A DNA stretch of 64,000 nt from Nitrospinia bacterium (GCA_029261715.1 JAJDAT010000030.1:62001-126000), one strand, 5' to 3'. Counted from the first letter of the stretch, positions 27,586 to 37,800 are shown. Numbers and translations are program-made. Notes: generated by a model from the sequence alone, not told the origin.

Positions 27586-28113
27586 ATGAATATTTTAATA
27601 GTCATTCCCAAAAACCGCTTTGCAGAAAGCGAACTATTTGAAGTGAAGAAAGTCCTCGAAGAGGAAGGCTCTACAGTTGTAGTCCTTTCTCCTAACGGAC
27701 AAGAAGCAGTTGGAGAAAATAAAACACGATTCAAACCAGATGGGTATCTCATCGATTGGAACCACCAGCCCGGTTTTTCTGGTAAATATAAAGCAATAAT
27801 CGTCGTTGGCGGCAAAGGGTCGCCCAAATCCTTATGGGACGACAAGATTTTGCCTCAAATATTAACGGATCACAATAGAGCCGGTTCTATAATTGGCGCT
27901 ATAGGACAATCGGTAGTCGTACTAGCAAAAACGGGTCTCATTCGCGGAAGTTCAGCAGCTCCAGAAGACGAAAAAACTCGCGCCGCCTTAGAACAAGAAA
28001 ACGTTGGAATTGTTGAAAAACCGGTCTACAGATTGGAAAACATCGTTACCGCTAGAGACGGCACAGTTGCAAAAGAGTTTGCAGAAATGATCCTAACAAT
28101 TTTGAATGAATAA
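27586..28113 (+). CDS. DJ-1/PfpI family protein lacking the nucleophile cysteine
   Basis: 175-residue Rossmann-type protein of the DJ-1/ThiJ/PfpI family: MNILIVIPKNRFAESELFEV with the conserved acidic residue, AIIVVGGKGSPKSLW, and a nucleophile-elbow-like segment IIGAIGQSVVVLA. In the family the elbow reads AIC-[HAG]-G/x; here the cysteine position is Gly107 and the following His is Gln. The usual protease, chaperone or glyoxalase chemistry is therefore unlikely, and a regulatory or binding role is more probable. It stands alone between divergent methyltransferase and convergent molybdoenzyme genes. Confidence 0.8.
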   Translation: MNILIVIPKNRFAESELFEVKKVLEEEGSTVVVLSPNGQEAVGENKTRFKPDGYLIDWNHQPGFSGKYKAIIVVGGKGSPKSLWDDKILPQILTDHNRAGSIIGAIGQSVVVLAKTGLIRGSSAAPEDEKTRAALEQENVGIVEKPVYRLENIVTARDGTVAKEFAEMILTILNE

Positions 28114-28156
28114 TGTTTTTGTCCTTGACGATTTAACGCGTTGAAAACTTGTTTTT

Positions 28157-30367
28157 CTAATTTTTCTTAGATAGTTTAACGGGAATCGATTTAAAAGCTG
28201 GAGTCCGAGATTTTTTGTCGCAAGTTCTTGGGACTAAAATATTAGCTTCAGGATAATACATCATAATATTGCCCGGCTTCACGGGAAACGCTTGAACTCG
28301 TCCTTCCATCTCACCTGTTGTATTTTTAACTAATACTTTCCCGCCCTGGGAAAAGCCTAGTTTTTCGATATCTTCTGGACTCATAAAAATAACATCGCGA
28401 GTCTTCGCTCCACGGTACCGATCAAAAGAATCATAAACAACCGTATTAAATTGCCCCTCCGACCGAATCGTAGACAACATAAATTCATTTTCGCCTTTAT
28501 CTACCAATTTAGGTAACGAGCAAACAGAAAACTTAGCTTTTCCATTCGTCGTTGGAAATTTATTTTCATGCAAAGCTCTGCCGGGAATAAAAAATTCCTC
28601 GCGCGTTTCGTCAATCTTGCCCAAATTCCCTAAACCAGGAATGGCTATAGAAATCGCTTTTCTAATATTCGCGTGATTCTTAAACTCTGCCCAACTAATC
28701 GAATCTTCGGACAAAACCTTATCCGCAATTTCTGCAATGATTTCCGTTTCGCTCCGTGGGCCAGCATAACGTATTTCCCCTCCATCGCTCATTCGCACAA
28801 AACTAAACATGCTTTCCTGCGTGGTTTTTTGTGGCTCTTCATCTCGCGCCAATACAGGTAAGATCAAAGAAGTTTTGCCTCTTCCTCTAAAATGGCCCGG
28901 ATTCAACGTCGTATTCATATAAAGAGTGAGTCCTATTTTCGAAAACGCCTGCTCGGCATATGTCGAATCGGGATTAGCTCCAAATAAATTTCCTCCCAAA
29001 TGCCAAGCAAAATCAATCTCGCCTTTTGCAGCCGACTCAAGACAGGCTAAAGTATCCATCCCATTAGAACCGGGAAGTTTTTTTCCGTAAGTTGATTCTA
29101 AGTTTTCTAAAATCGTTTGTTTGAGTTGTGGAGTCACTCCAACCGAACCGACTCCTTGAACATTGCTATGCCCGCGTAAAGGAAGAAGTCCTGCATTTTT
29201 GCGGCCAACCATTCCGCGCAATAAAGCTAAATTGACGATTGCTCGAACATTTTCAACTCCCGATACGTGATGCGTAATTCCCATAGCCCAAGCAAAAACT
29301 GCGTTTTTAGATTTAGCATATAGTGCAGCAATCTCTTCAATTTCCAGACGCCCTACTCCCGAGCTAGTCGTGATTTCATCCCACGAAGTTTTTTCTAAAT
29401 CTTTTTTGAACTCGTCAAAACCCTCTGTCGAAGAATCTACAAAATCTTTAGAAAGAATTTTTGGATCTCGTTCCGCTAACGTCATCAACGCTTTCGCAAT
29501 TCCCATCAGCAGAGGTAAATCAGCGCCAAAGTTTGGTTGAATATATTGATTACTTATTTCAGAACCAAACAGCAAACTCCGAACATCCGAAGGAACGCTA
29601 AAGTTCTCTAATCCACGTTCGCGCGCTGGATTGATAACGATAACGTGTCCACCACGTCGTCTTATCTCCATTAGCGTTCGCATAAATCTTGGATGGTTGG
29701 ACGATGGATTAGCGCCAATCAAAAACATCAAGTCGCACTCTTCTAAGTCTTCCAACTTAATAGTCGCCGTTCCGGTTCCTAAACTATCTCCCAAACCAAC
29801 TCCAGAAGCTTGATGGCAATAGTAAGAACAATTGTTCACATTATTAGTGCCAAAAAATCTGGCAAATATTTGGAGAAGGAATGCCGCTTCGTTAGAAGAT
29901 CTTCCACTGGCATAAAAATAACTTCTATCAGGAGAAACGCTTTTCATCTTATCCACAACAGTGTCTAAAGCGGTTTGCCAATCGATTTCGCGATACTTAT
30001 CGCTCCCTTCTTCATATAAGACAGGTCGAGTCAATCGACCGCTCAATTCAAGTTGCCGTGGCGTCCACTTACAGAGTTCTTCAACCGTATGTCGATCAAA
30101 AAAACCTGGAGGCAGAACACCCTGCATATCGGAAGCTTGGGCTTGGAAAGATTTATTACAAACTTCTGGGAACTTACCCTTTTCGTTAATCAATCCTCCG
30201 CTTTGTCCCCCCATCCCCAGCGCGCAAGTTTTACAAGCATTTTTGGAGAGCAACGCTTTAAGCATAGGGATCACCCCACCAGCACGGCGCGACATTTTTA
30301 AGGAATACAATATCGATCCCCAACCGCCAGCTTTTTTAGGGCGGTTATCTTTAAACTGAGTAGACAT
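28157..30367 (-). CDS. Molybdopterin oxidoreductase, YdeP/FdhF-like (no Mo-ligand Cys/Sec)
   Basis: 736-residue protein of the formate-dehydrogenase-alpha-like YdeP group. It starts without a complete 4Fe-4S motif but has CKTCALGMGGQSGG, YYCHQASGVGLGDSLGTGT, LIGANPSSNHPRFM, VINPARE and WAMGITHHVSGVEN for the bis-MGD cofactor, and a C-terminal molydopterin-binding domain (FNTVVYDSFDRYRGAK, DVIFMSPEDIEKLG). In true formate dehydrogenases the motif around CH-U/C-P supplies selenocysteine or cysteine to molybdenum; here it is CHQA, as in YdeP relatives (CHEA). The natural substrate is unknown; YdeP has been tied to acid resistance. It is monocistronic, with no FdhD or partner subunits nearby. Confidence 0.88.
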   Translation of the reverse strand: MSTQFKDNRPKKAGGWGSILYSLKMSRRAGGVIPMLKALLSKNACKTCALGMGGQSGGLINEKGKFPEVCNKSFQAQASDMQGVLPPGFFDRHTVEELCKWTPRQLELSGRLTRPVLYEEGSDKYREIDWQTALDTVVDKMKSVSPDRSYFYASGRSSNEAAFLLQIFARFFGTNNVNNCSYYCHQASGVGLGDSLGTGTATIKLEDLEECDLMFLIGANPSSNHPRFMRTLMEIRRRGGHVIVINPARERGLENFSVPSDVRSLLFGSEISNQYIQPNFGADLPLLMGIAKALMTLAERDPKILSKDFVDSSTEGFDEFKKDLEKTSWDEITTSSGVGRLEIEEIAALYAKSKNAVFAWAMGITHHVSGVENVRAIVNLALLRGMVGRKNAGLLPLRGHSNVQGVGSVGVTPQLKQTILENLESTYGKKLPGSNGMDTLACLESAAKGEIDFAWHLGGNLFGANPDSTYAEQAFSKIGLTLYMNTTLNPGHFRGRGKTSLILPVLARDEEPQKTTQESMFSFVRMSDGGEIRYAGPRSETEIIAEIADKVLSEDSISWAEFKNHANIRKAISIAIPGLGNLGKIDETREEFFIPGRALHENKFPTTNGKAKFSVCSLPKLVDKGENEFMLSTIRSEGQFNTVVYDSFDRYRGAKTRDVIFMSPEDIEKLGFSQGGKVLVKNTTGEMEGRVQAFPVKPGNIMMYYPEANILVPRTCDKKSRTPAFKSIPVKLSKKN

Positions 30368-30771
30368 ATTTTTGCAAAATTTAATTATCTTTAAAAAGAT
30401 TATTATATCGAACAGTTATTCATCAATGAGCTGGATTTGAAAATCAAAATTACAATGCCCAACTAACAATTTACCAATAGCTTTTCATTAAATCTAGGGC
30501 GCCTCGAAAAACCTCATAATAAGTCTAATTTCTTTTTAAATCAAAAACCATAATGGAAAAGCTTTTGTGAAGAAAAGAGTTTTTTAAGCGACGACGCGCC
30601 ATCATTATTTGGAGAGTCGTTGATTTATTAGACAAACAAAACTAAAATAGCCTAATATTTTCAAATACCAAAATTAATAGCCTTAAAACACATCGTTTAA
30701 AAAAATTAAGAATTCAATTAAGCCACAACTTAATAATCTAAAAAACCAGGATAATCCTGGGAGGGGCAGTC
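30368..30771. other. 404-bp AT-rich intergenic region between divergent genes
   Basis: This lies between the divergent molybdopterin oxidoreductase and sulfatase genes, so both promoters should be here. I see no ORF with coding character, no RNA gene and no clear -35/-10 pair. One TAGACA occurs at 30629, which for a single hexamer means nothing. Confidence 0.5.
30746..30760 (+). promoter_or_regulatory. Palindrome abutting the sulfatase ribosome site
   Basis: CCAGGAT-A-ATCCTGG is a perfect 7+7 palindrome directly adjoining the very strong Shine-Dalgarno GGGAGGGG that precedes the ATG at 30772. In RNA it could form a small hairpin that partly shields the ribosome site; in DNA it could bind a dimeric protein. 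Confidence 0.4.
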
Positions 30772-32370
30772 ATGAGCGCCAAGGCATGGGGACCATTCAA
30801 AAAAGCTCCAAATTTTCTTATTTTAATTAGCGATCAACAAAGCGGAGTGGACCACTTTCCCGCAGGTTGGGCGGCCAAAAATCTACCTGTCCTGACCCAA
30901 TTGAAGGCGGGAGGAATTTCTTTCGAAAACTCGTTCATCAGCTCTGCCGCGTGTTCGCCTAGCCGAGGAGCTTTATGGACCGGAAATTATCCACAGACGA
31001 CTACGGTAACAGAAACGGGAGGCGCCACGCTTCCCGATTATACTCAATTGCCTAATATCGCTTCGGTATTAAGCTCTGCCGGCTACGAAGTGGTTTATAA
31101 AGGAAAGTGGCATTTATCCGGAAATTTCGTCGGCTTTGCTCAGGTTCGCCCTGTCGATGTAAAGAAAGCCGCAGCAGAGGACGCTTCAATGACTACAAAC
31201 TGGGGGTTTGCAAGCGCAAATGGTTTCTCCGCCTGGACCTCCCCTGATATGGGTACCGAGCTCAGCGCTTCAGGCCCGCCAAATCCTAATGGAACAACGC
31301 CCTCAAATACATTAGCGGGAGGACTCGCGGCGAACGACGAGAGAGTAGTTTCGGGAAAGGGACTGCAATCAAATCAGCAATCCGCTGTCGATTATCTCAA
31401 AAACGTCGATCCAAAGAACAAAACTCCATTTTGTCTCACTGTTTCTTTAGTCAATCCCCATGACGTCTATTTATACCCAAAATATGCTAAAGAAGCCGGT
31501 TACGATCTATCCATTTTGAAAAAATCTATTTATAAAAACTTCAAAAGACCCGCCAGTTATAAAGAAAAAATAAAAGGAATTAAACCTTCGGCACAATATG
31601 CTTGGCTGGAAAGTTTTCAGGGCGGTCCTTTAGGCCCCAAACAGGCCGACGACTATATAAGATTCTACGCCTACTTGCAAAATCTTACCGATCAATTGAC
31701 CGGAGACGTCATAAACGCCATGTCCTCCAAAGTCAAAGAGGACACCATAATCATTCGGATATCAGATCACGGCGAAATGACGCAGGCACATGGCGGTCTC
31801 CGTGAAAAAGAAAACTCCGCTTATAGAGAAACGTTGCACGTTCCTTTAATTTTTTCCAATCCGAAGCTGTTGGCTCTTTACAACAATAAACCCGTAACAT
31901 CGGACGCTTTGGTCAGTCATGTAGACTTTCTACCTACGTTAGCCGACATCGCTCAAGTTCCCTATATAGATACCCCTGTTTTCCAAGGGAAAAGTTATTC
32001 GAGTACGCTTCTTGATCCTTCTTCCCCTACACAAGACGACGTTTTATTTACCTACGACGACGCGGATAGCGCTCCGGACCCCGTTTTTCATATTCGTTGC
32101 ATCGTCTCCGACCATTATAAATATGCCGTTTATTATGATCCCACTGGGAATTATTGCGACAATGAATACGAGTTATACGATTATTCAACTTCAGGGGGAT
32201 TAGCCGAAACCGACAATCTTTTGTGCGGTACCGTTAGAAACACAACTTGCAAACCGCCTTCGAAAGCGACGAAAACTTTGTGGCAAAAATTACACACTCG
32301 ACTCACAAAAATTTTAATCCGAACAAGCACAACGCCAAAAAATTGGCCTGCAATACCTCCGAAAATTTAG
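30772..32370 (+). CDS. Sulfatase family enzyme (formylglycine type)
   Basis: 532-residue alkaline-phosphatase-superfamily sulfatase. Metal-binding LISDQQSG (Asp21) opens the domain, and the formylglycine site is Cys61 in AACSPSRGALWTG, matching C-x-P-x-R followed by xxTG, so activation by a formylglycine-generating enzyme is predicted. KGKWHLSG and RISDHGEMTQAHGG are further active-site motifs. No signal peptide is apparent, unlike most sulfatases, so it may act in the cytoplasm; the residues before the domain are only a dozen. A very strong ribosome site precedes the ATG. It is alone; no anaerobic maturase is in view. Substrate (choline-sulfate, aryl or sugar sulfate) cannot be told. Confidence 0.9.
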   Translation: MSAKAWGPFKKAPNFLILISDQQSGVDHFPAGWAAKNLPVLTQLKAGGISFENSFISSAACSPSRGALWTGNYPQTTTVTETGGATLPDYTQLPNIASVLSSAGYEVVYKGKWHLSGNFVGFAQVRPVDVKKAAAEDASMTTNWGFASANGFSAWTSPDMGTELSASGPPNPNGTTPSNTLAGGLAANDERVVSGKGLQSNQQSAVDYLKNVDPKNKTPFCLTVSLVNPHDVYLYPKYAKEAGYDLSILKKSIYKNFKRPASYKEKIKGIKPSAQYAWLESFQGGPLGPKQADDYIRFYAYLQNLTDQLTGDVINAMSSKVKEDTIIIRISDHGEMTQAHGGLREKENSAYRETLHVPLIFSNPKLLALYNNKPVTSDALVSHVDFLPTLADIAQVPYIDTPVFQGKSYSSTLLDPSSPTQDDVLFTYDDADSAPDPVFHIRCIVSDHYKYAVYYDPTGNYCDNEYELYDYSTSGGLAETDNLLCGTVRNTTCKPPSKATKTLWQKLHTRLTKILIRTSTTPKNWPAIPPKI

Positions 32371-32438
32371 TTCAAGGAAAAAGGCTTTGAGGTTTCATAT
32401 TGATCGATATTCCAAAACGTTTTTTATGAGAAACCTCG

Positions 32439-33413
32439 CTAGCCTTTCCTTACGGTGGGTCCCAGCATCACAATAAAATTACGGATAATTTCCAAATCAA
32501 ACGTATCTCGCAAATTTTGGGTCATCATACTCAGCGCTTCCATAGGCGTCATTGCTTTGCGGTATTTTCTTGGCGACACCATAGAGTCGTAAACGTCGGC
32601 GACTTTACAAATTCGCGATAATAGCGAAATGTCTGTTTTGTTAGATCCATGAGGATAACCGCTGCCATTACAATCCTCATGATGTTGCTCCACGATTTGC
32701 ATGACTGGCATTCCATAACGTCTCATACCTTCTAAAATTTCTACTCCAATTTTAGGATGCCCCTGAACATTCCCCATTTCTTCTTCGTCCAAACTCCCCT
32801 TTTTGTAAATAATTTCTTGAGGGATTTTAGATAATCCAAGATCGTGAAACATACCTCCCAAACCAAGCGTACGAATATCTTTTTTATCCATTTTCATTTG
32901 GGTTCCATAGCTGATGCAATACATCGCAACATTTACGGAATGCGTATACACATGATAATCGCGAACCAAATGTTCTGCGACGCTCGCAAACCCCTGGTCG
33001 CTTTGCGAAACAACGCCTTCCATAATTTCTAAAACTTCATCGGCAACGCCAAGAACGCTATCCGAGGCATTGTAATCAAAGAATTCCTGCATGAGTTCTT
33101 TCGAAACGCTGTAGATTTTTTTCGCTTTTCGATTGATCGGGACTTTTTCGTTAGTCGCCCACTTCTGAAGCTTTTTGCTGGCTTGGGCAAAATACAGATC
33201 CCGGTCATTTTGATGAAAATAAAGCTCCTGCTGAAGTTCTCCCTTTTCTAACAGTTGCCGTACTTTAGCTTGATGTTCGGCGGCTTTGCCTGCGAAGCGA
33301 ACAAACTTAGCCTCGCCCTCTTGAACAGTCTTAAGATAAAGGTCGAAACACTGGTCAGCGTTTCGATTCAAGAATTCTTTATTGAGTGGTCGGAACTCGG
33401 CTTCCGGGTGCAT
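32439..33413 (-). CDS. HD-GYP domain protein (cyclic-di-GMP phosphodiesterase-like)
   Basis: 324-residue cytosolic protein. The N-terminal ~130 residues resemble a PilZ-less sensor helical region; the C-terminal part is an HD-GYP domain with YHVYTHSVNVAMYC, GMFHDLGLSKIP (HD pair), GHPKIGVEIL, QIVEQHHEDCNGSGYPHG (HH and GYP) and RICKVADVYDSMVSPRKYR. All metal-binding histidines and aspartates seem present, so hydrolysis of cyclic-di-GMP is plausible. It probably acts as a signalling effector, but no chemotaxis or motility genes flank it. Monocistronic, with a long AT-rich gap upstream. Confidence 0.9.
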   Translation of the reverse strand: MHPEAEFRPLNKEFLNRNADQCFDLYLKTVQEGEAKFVRFAGKAAEHQAKVRQLLEKGELQQELYFHQNDRDLYFAQASKKLQKWATNEKVPINRKAKKIYSVSKELMQEFFDYNASDSVLGVADEVLEIMEGVVSQSDQGFASVAEHLVRDYHVYTHSVNVAMYCISYGTQMKMDKKDIRTLGLGGMFHDLGLSKIPQEIIYKKGSLDEEEMGNVQGHPKIGVEILEGMRRYGMPVMQIVEQHHEDCNGSGYPHGSNKTDISLLSRICKVADVYDSMVSPRKYRKAMTPMEALSMMTQNLRDTFDLEIIRNFIVMLGPTVRKG

Positions 33414-33650
33414 TGTGAGAATCGCTTATAAATAAGGGGAGTGATTAGATTTACACCAAATCTTGACACTTTTAGAAAGAGACGTCAAGGGTTTCAGTTA
33501 TTAATGAATGATCAAAGAAAAACACCGTAATTTTTGATAATAAAATTTATTATGACATATTGAATTTTTTTTTATTTTTGATAGAATTAATAGTAATCAT
33601 ATAAATTTTAAGTTTTTTTATATTTTTAATATAAAAAGAAGGCATAATTC

Positions 33651-34796
33651 ATGGTCGTAAAAAAATGTACAACTTGTAAAAATATAGTAATAGTCCCTTC
33701 TATAACTCTTCTTTGTCCTCTTCCTCTTTGCTACGGCATCTTGGAGCAAATTTACCCAATAGTTTGGAGTCCTGATATTCCGCTTTCTACCAGCTTATCC
33801 GTTATTCCACCATTTAGAGGTTCTTCAATGGGGTTGTGGAGACACTTTCCAAGTCTATCGGCCACTAACGTTATTCAATCGCTCATGTTTTCAAGATTAA
33901 AGGCTATATTAGATATAAAAGAAGAATACTCCGTCGAACTTTATACAGGACATAACCGGGGGCGTAGATTAGTCATGGAAAGGACACTACCAACCGAGCG
34001 TTTGGGTTGCGACTTAACCATGCAACCTTACGAATGGTGTTTTTCTAAAACTAAAAACTATTTTGAAGGTTCTACCCGTTTGATAATGAATCCAGGGACG
34101 AACCAAAGCCTTTTTAACGTTATGATGGCTGCTCGTCTGGAGTTTTCGCAACCAAGCTTTTTTCATTCCAGGATTAGCGGAAACATGGATTTAGCCGTAA
34201 ACTCAACATTAGATCCCACCCTATATTTAAAAGACCATCCACATTTAGCCAAACTTGCCCCAAAATTCAGAGGGCTCATAAGAGTTCAAGGCATTACTTA
34301 TGTCGCCGATCTTGATTATCCCCTATCCTTAGGGTTAGATAATTGGACTTTAAGACATCCTATTTCATCCGTTAGAGTTAAAGTAACACCCAAAATAGGC
34401 TTGTCTGTACGCGCGAATAAAGTTCAATGCGGCCCTGTGACTCTCCGAGATCCCTATATTGAATCATCAATCAATATTTTTGCATTTGACTCAAGCGACA
34501 CAAAATTCGGCGGCAATATATCGGGGAGAGGAGGACATGGTGATTTAGAACTCGCTTTGCCCAAACCTAAACCAAGAGACTTAAGAGTTGTACGAATGGT
34601 AAAAAACGTTTTACCTAAAAAAGTTCGCCTTCTGAAGGCAAATACCTATGATTATAATTTTAATTTCAGTTTTGATCGGAGCGGCGGGCTGAGTCTTCAA
34701 AATCAGTCGCCATCGCCATCGCCTTCACCACACCGATTGAAACATTTAGCGGAAATGCAACCTGGAGGAATGTACGACACTTCTAATTTTTCTTAA
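33651..34796 (+). CDS. Hypothetical protein with hydrophobic N-terminus and SP-repeat tail
   Basis: A 381-residue protein I do not recognise. It has a hydrophobic stretch near the N-terminus (IVIVPSITLLCPLPLC) that could be a membrane anchor or signal, two early CxxC cysteines (CTTCK), a long beta-rich body with repeated acidic/aromatic strands, and a short SPSPSPSP stretch followed by a polar tail. The layout is faintly reminiscent of GspN/AsmA-type periplasmic proteins, but no motif confirms this. AGAAGG upstream of the ATG supports the start. It stands alone, flanked by very AT-rich DNA. Confidence 0.6.
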   Translation: MVVKKCTTCKNIVIVPSITLLCPLPLCYGILEQIYPIVWSPDIPLSTSLSVIPPFRGSSMGLWRHFPSLSATNVIQSLMFSRLKAILDIKEEYSVELYTGHNRGRRLVMERTLPTERLGCDLTMQPYEWCFSKTKNYFEGSTRLIMNPGTNQSLFNVMMAARLEFSQPSFFHSRISGNMDLAVNSTLDPTLYLKDHPHLAKLAPKFRGLIRVQGITYVADLDYPLSLGLDNWTLRHPISSVRVKVTPKIGLSVRANKVQCGPVTLRDPYIESSINIFAFDSSDTKFGGNISGRGGHGDLELALPKPKPRDLRVVRMVKNVLPKKVRLLKANTYDYNFNFSFDRSGGLSLQNQSPSPSPSPHRLKHLAEMQPGGMYDTSNFS

Positions 34797-34843
34797 TGCC
34801 CTATGTGGAACCTTTTATGGGCTTGTAAAAGAGGGTCTCTGTT

Positions 34844-37800
34844 TTAAGTCTTTTTCGGAAAGTGTTTGGCTAAAACTTCTTTAATTTCATCGGGTTTGTA
34901 GAAATGTTCGACGAGTTCGTCGGCCTTGTAGGATTTGAAACCGACTTCCTCCGTATAGCGGAGGTGGCGCAACCCTTCGGCGTTAGCGTCAAACCGACCA
35001 TCCGGTAATAAGACTAACCAACCATTGGCGTCAAAAGAATAAAAAGAAGCAATGGTCTGGTAACTCTTTAAATCCCAAATCTGAATTCTCCCAGCGTACC
35101 CCCCGACGATTAAAATATCTGAATTGGGAATAAAAGACACTGACCGGGCTGAACCTAAATGTCCTTCCAGCGTTTTAAGACATCGCCCCGATTCCGCCTC
35201 CCACACCCGCACGGTTTTGTCATAAGAACCGCTCGCGATTTGACCGTCATGAAAAGCCACAGAATATACCCCGCCGGAATGTCCCTCCAGCGTTTTAAGA
35301 CATCGCCCCGATTCCGCCTCCCACACCCGCACGGTGTTGTCATAAGAACCGCTCGCGATTTGACCGTCATGAAAAGCCACAGAAGATACCCCGCCGGAAT
35401 GTCCCTCCAGCGTTTTAAGACATCGCCCCGATTCCGCCTCCCACACCCGCACGGTTTTGTCATAAGAACCGCTCGCGATTTGACCGTCATGAAAAGCCAC
35501 AGAATATACCCAGCCGGAATGTCCCTCCAGCGTTTTAAGACATCGCCCCGATTCCGCCTCCCACACCCGCACGGTTTTGTCATCAGAACCGCTCGCGATT
35601 TGACCGTCATGAAAAGCCACAGAATATACCCAGCCGGAATGTCCCTCTAATTCTCTCAATAGAACGCCGTCGTCCTTCCGCCATACTCTAATAACTCCAT
35701 CTCGCCCGCCAGTAACAATATAAGCGCCATCGGGGCTAAAAACGACTGACTCCACTCCATTCGCATGTCCACGTTGAACAATGGGAGCCAGATTGATAGC
35801 GTTATCAATCGTTCCCGCCTCTCTGGAGGTAAATCCAGCAAGCCCTCGACTCTCCTGAGTTTTTGCCGAATCCAGATCCACTCCTTCCAAATTACAATCC
35901 TCAAAAACACTGCCAATTAAATCTGCTTCTTGAAATTTAGCATCCGAAAAATCCGCTTTATCAAAATAAGCGTACCGAAAATTCAACCCTTGTAATTGCG
36001 CGTTCTGCAATTGCATCTCTTTTGGGAGAGTATTTTTTAACTCATTTAATAACTCATCAGGTCGATCAATCTCGCGCTCCATTCCTAATCGATGACGAAC
36101 TGTCCAATACAAAACCTGCAATGCGTTTTCGGAAACATTCGAAAGGTAACCATCCTGCAATCGTTTTTGTAACAAACCAGTCAATTCGTCGTTTGCATCA
36201 ATTTGCGATAAGAAAAAAATCACTTTAGGGTTCAAAATTGGTAGATCAAGAACTTTCAAAGGATTTTTTGGATATTCACTTTCTTGAATATCTCGAAAGA
36301 TTTTTCTCGCTAAAAAATATTCACTAAACGATTTATGAATGAACGAAAAGTTTCCTTCGTCATCGCGATTTAAAAACGAAGCCGCCTGCATGTCTCCGGC
36401 AACGTCATCAGGTTTTTCCGGTCCCACACGAATCTTTTTTTCGGAAAGTAGCTCATTTATAAAAGAAATGGTTTCTTTGTAATGGATCGAATCAGTCTCT
36501 TCCGTCCAGAATTTCAAAGCGAGGTGCAACATCAACTCCAACCGGACATCCTTTTCCAACATACGTTCGTTTTCTTTTTCCCTTTGCACCCAAATGTCGG
36601 TGAATATTTTGTACAACCCGGCGGCATTCAGATTTTTTTCTTTTAAGGAATTCTCTCGCAATAACTTTGCAATCATCTCTAACAACAATGGTTGTGTAGA
36701 TAATTGTTCCAAATTATATATACCCTTGATCGTTTGCCAATCTTCCTGGCAAGAACCTGTTCCCGCCTTTTCCAAGTAATCCAGAATTTCCTTTTCATCA
36801 AACTTCTGCAAGTAAACCGCATTAGCGCCGGAAATTTTCCGCAAGCGTTCATAGAGAACCGTTTCTGTTTCCGCAAGAATAGAACTCTTTCCCGTTAACA
36901 AAGCCTCTTCATCGCTATTTTTGAAATAATGCGAACGACATGTTAAAACGCTTTTCCATCCGTTAAAAGCCGCCTGCGAAAGTTCGCTAAAATTGGAACA
37001 AGACACTTCCCAACGCACTCGGTCGGCCATTTCGTCGAACGCGTCGAAAAAAACTACTACTTTTCCAAGTTTCGCTAGTAAATTGAACCCCTCAAAATCA
37101 AACTTTTTGAATCCCTGGCTTTCGAAATGCGCGTCGACTACACTTTTTAGCGTAATAGCCTTTTTAATAACTTTGAGCGGGATATGAATTGGCGCGGGAT
37201 GTCTTACTGGATCTTCCAAAAAACTTTTCGCCATGTGGTATGACAAAAACCGAGTCAACGTTGTCTTCCCAGTGCCTAAATCTCCAAGTAACGTTAAAAG
37301 CTTACCTTCAGAGTTACCCAGCCATTTTGAAAAATGCTCAAGCGCTGGAACATTTTCAGAACCTCCCTCCAGTTTAATTTTGGGTCTCACATAGCAATCT
37401 TTACCACTCCATTGATCGACCATGAATTTTTCAAAATTGAATTTCAATCGTTCGGAATATTTTTCTAAAGGGGCTAACGTTTGTAAAAGATTGGCATAAT
37501 GTATGCTGTTGATATCGTTTTCCCTCAACCGCTCCAAAGCATTTTCATCACATCCCTGTCTGTATAATAAAGTCCACTGGCTTCGCGCATTTCTCGCAAG
37601 AATTTCCGCTTTTTTCTCTAAAAACCGTTCGACATCTTTCAAAGTAACCCAGTCTTCCTGGCAAATAACCATTCCTTTAAATTCAAAACCAGGTTCTGTT
37701 CTCTCAATCTCTATACATTGAAATCCAACATCAGAAAATATAGCCTCCAGTTGAAAGCCTTTAGCTTCATAATAAGCCAAAGCTTCGTTTAGAAAGTACC

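Noticed and set aside
35161-35640. CRISPR-like array
   Set aside because: The 120-bp units have no spacers; they are contiguous coding repeats inside a WD40 protein.
35155-35650. Long ORFs on both strands (151 and 163 codons) within the WD40 repeats
   Set aside because: They exist only because a 120-bp repeat keeps all frames open; they have repeat-like sequence with no domain, while the WD40 frame gives a sensible protein.
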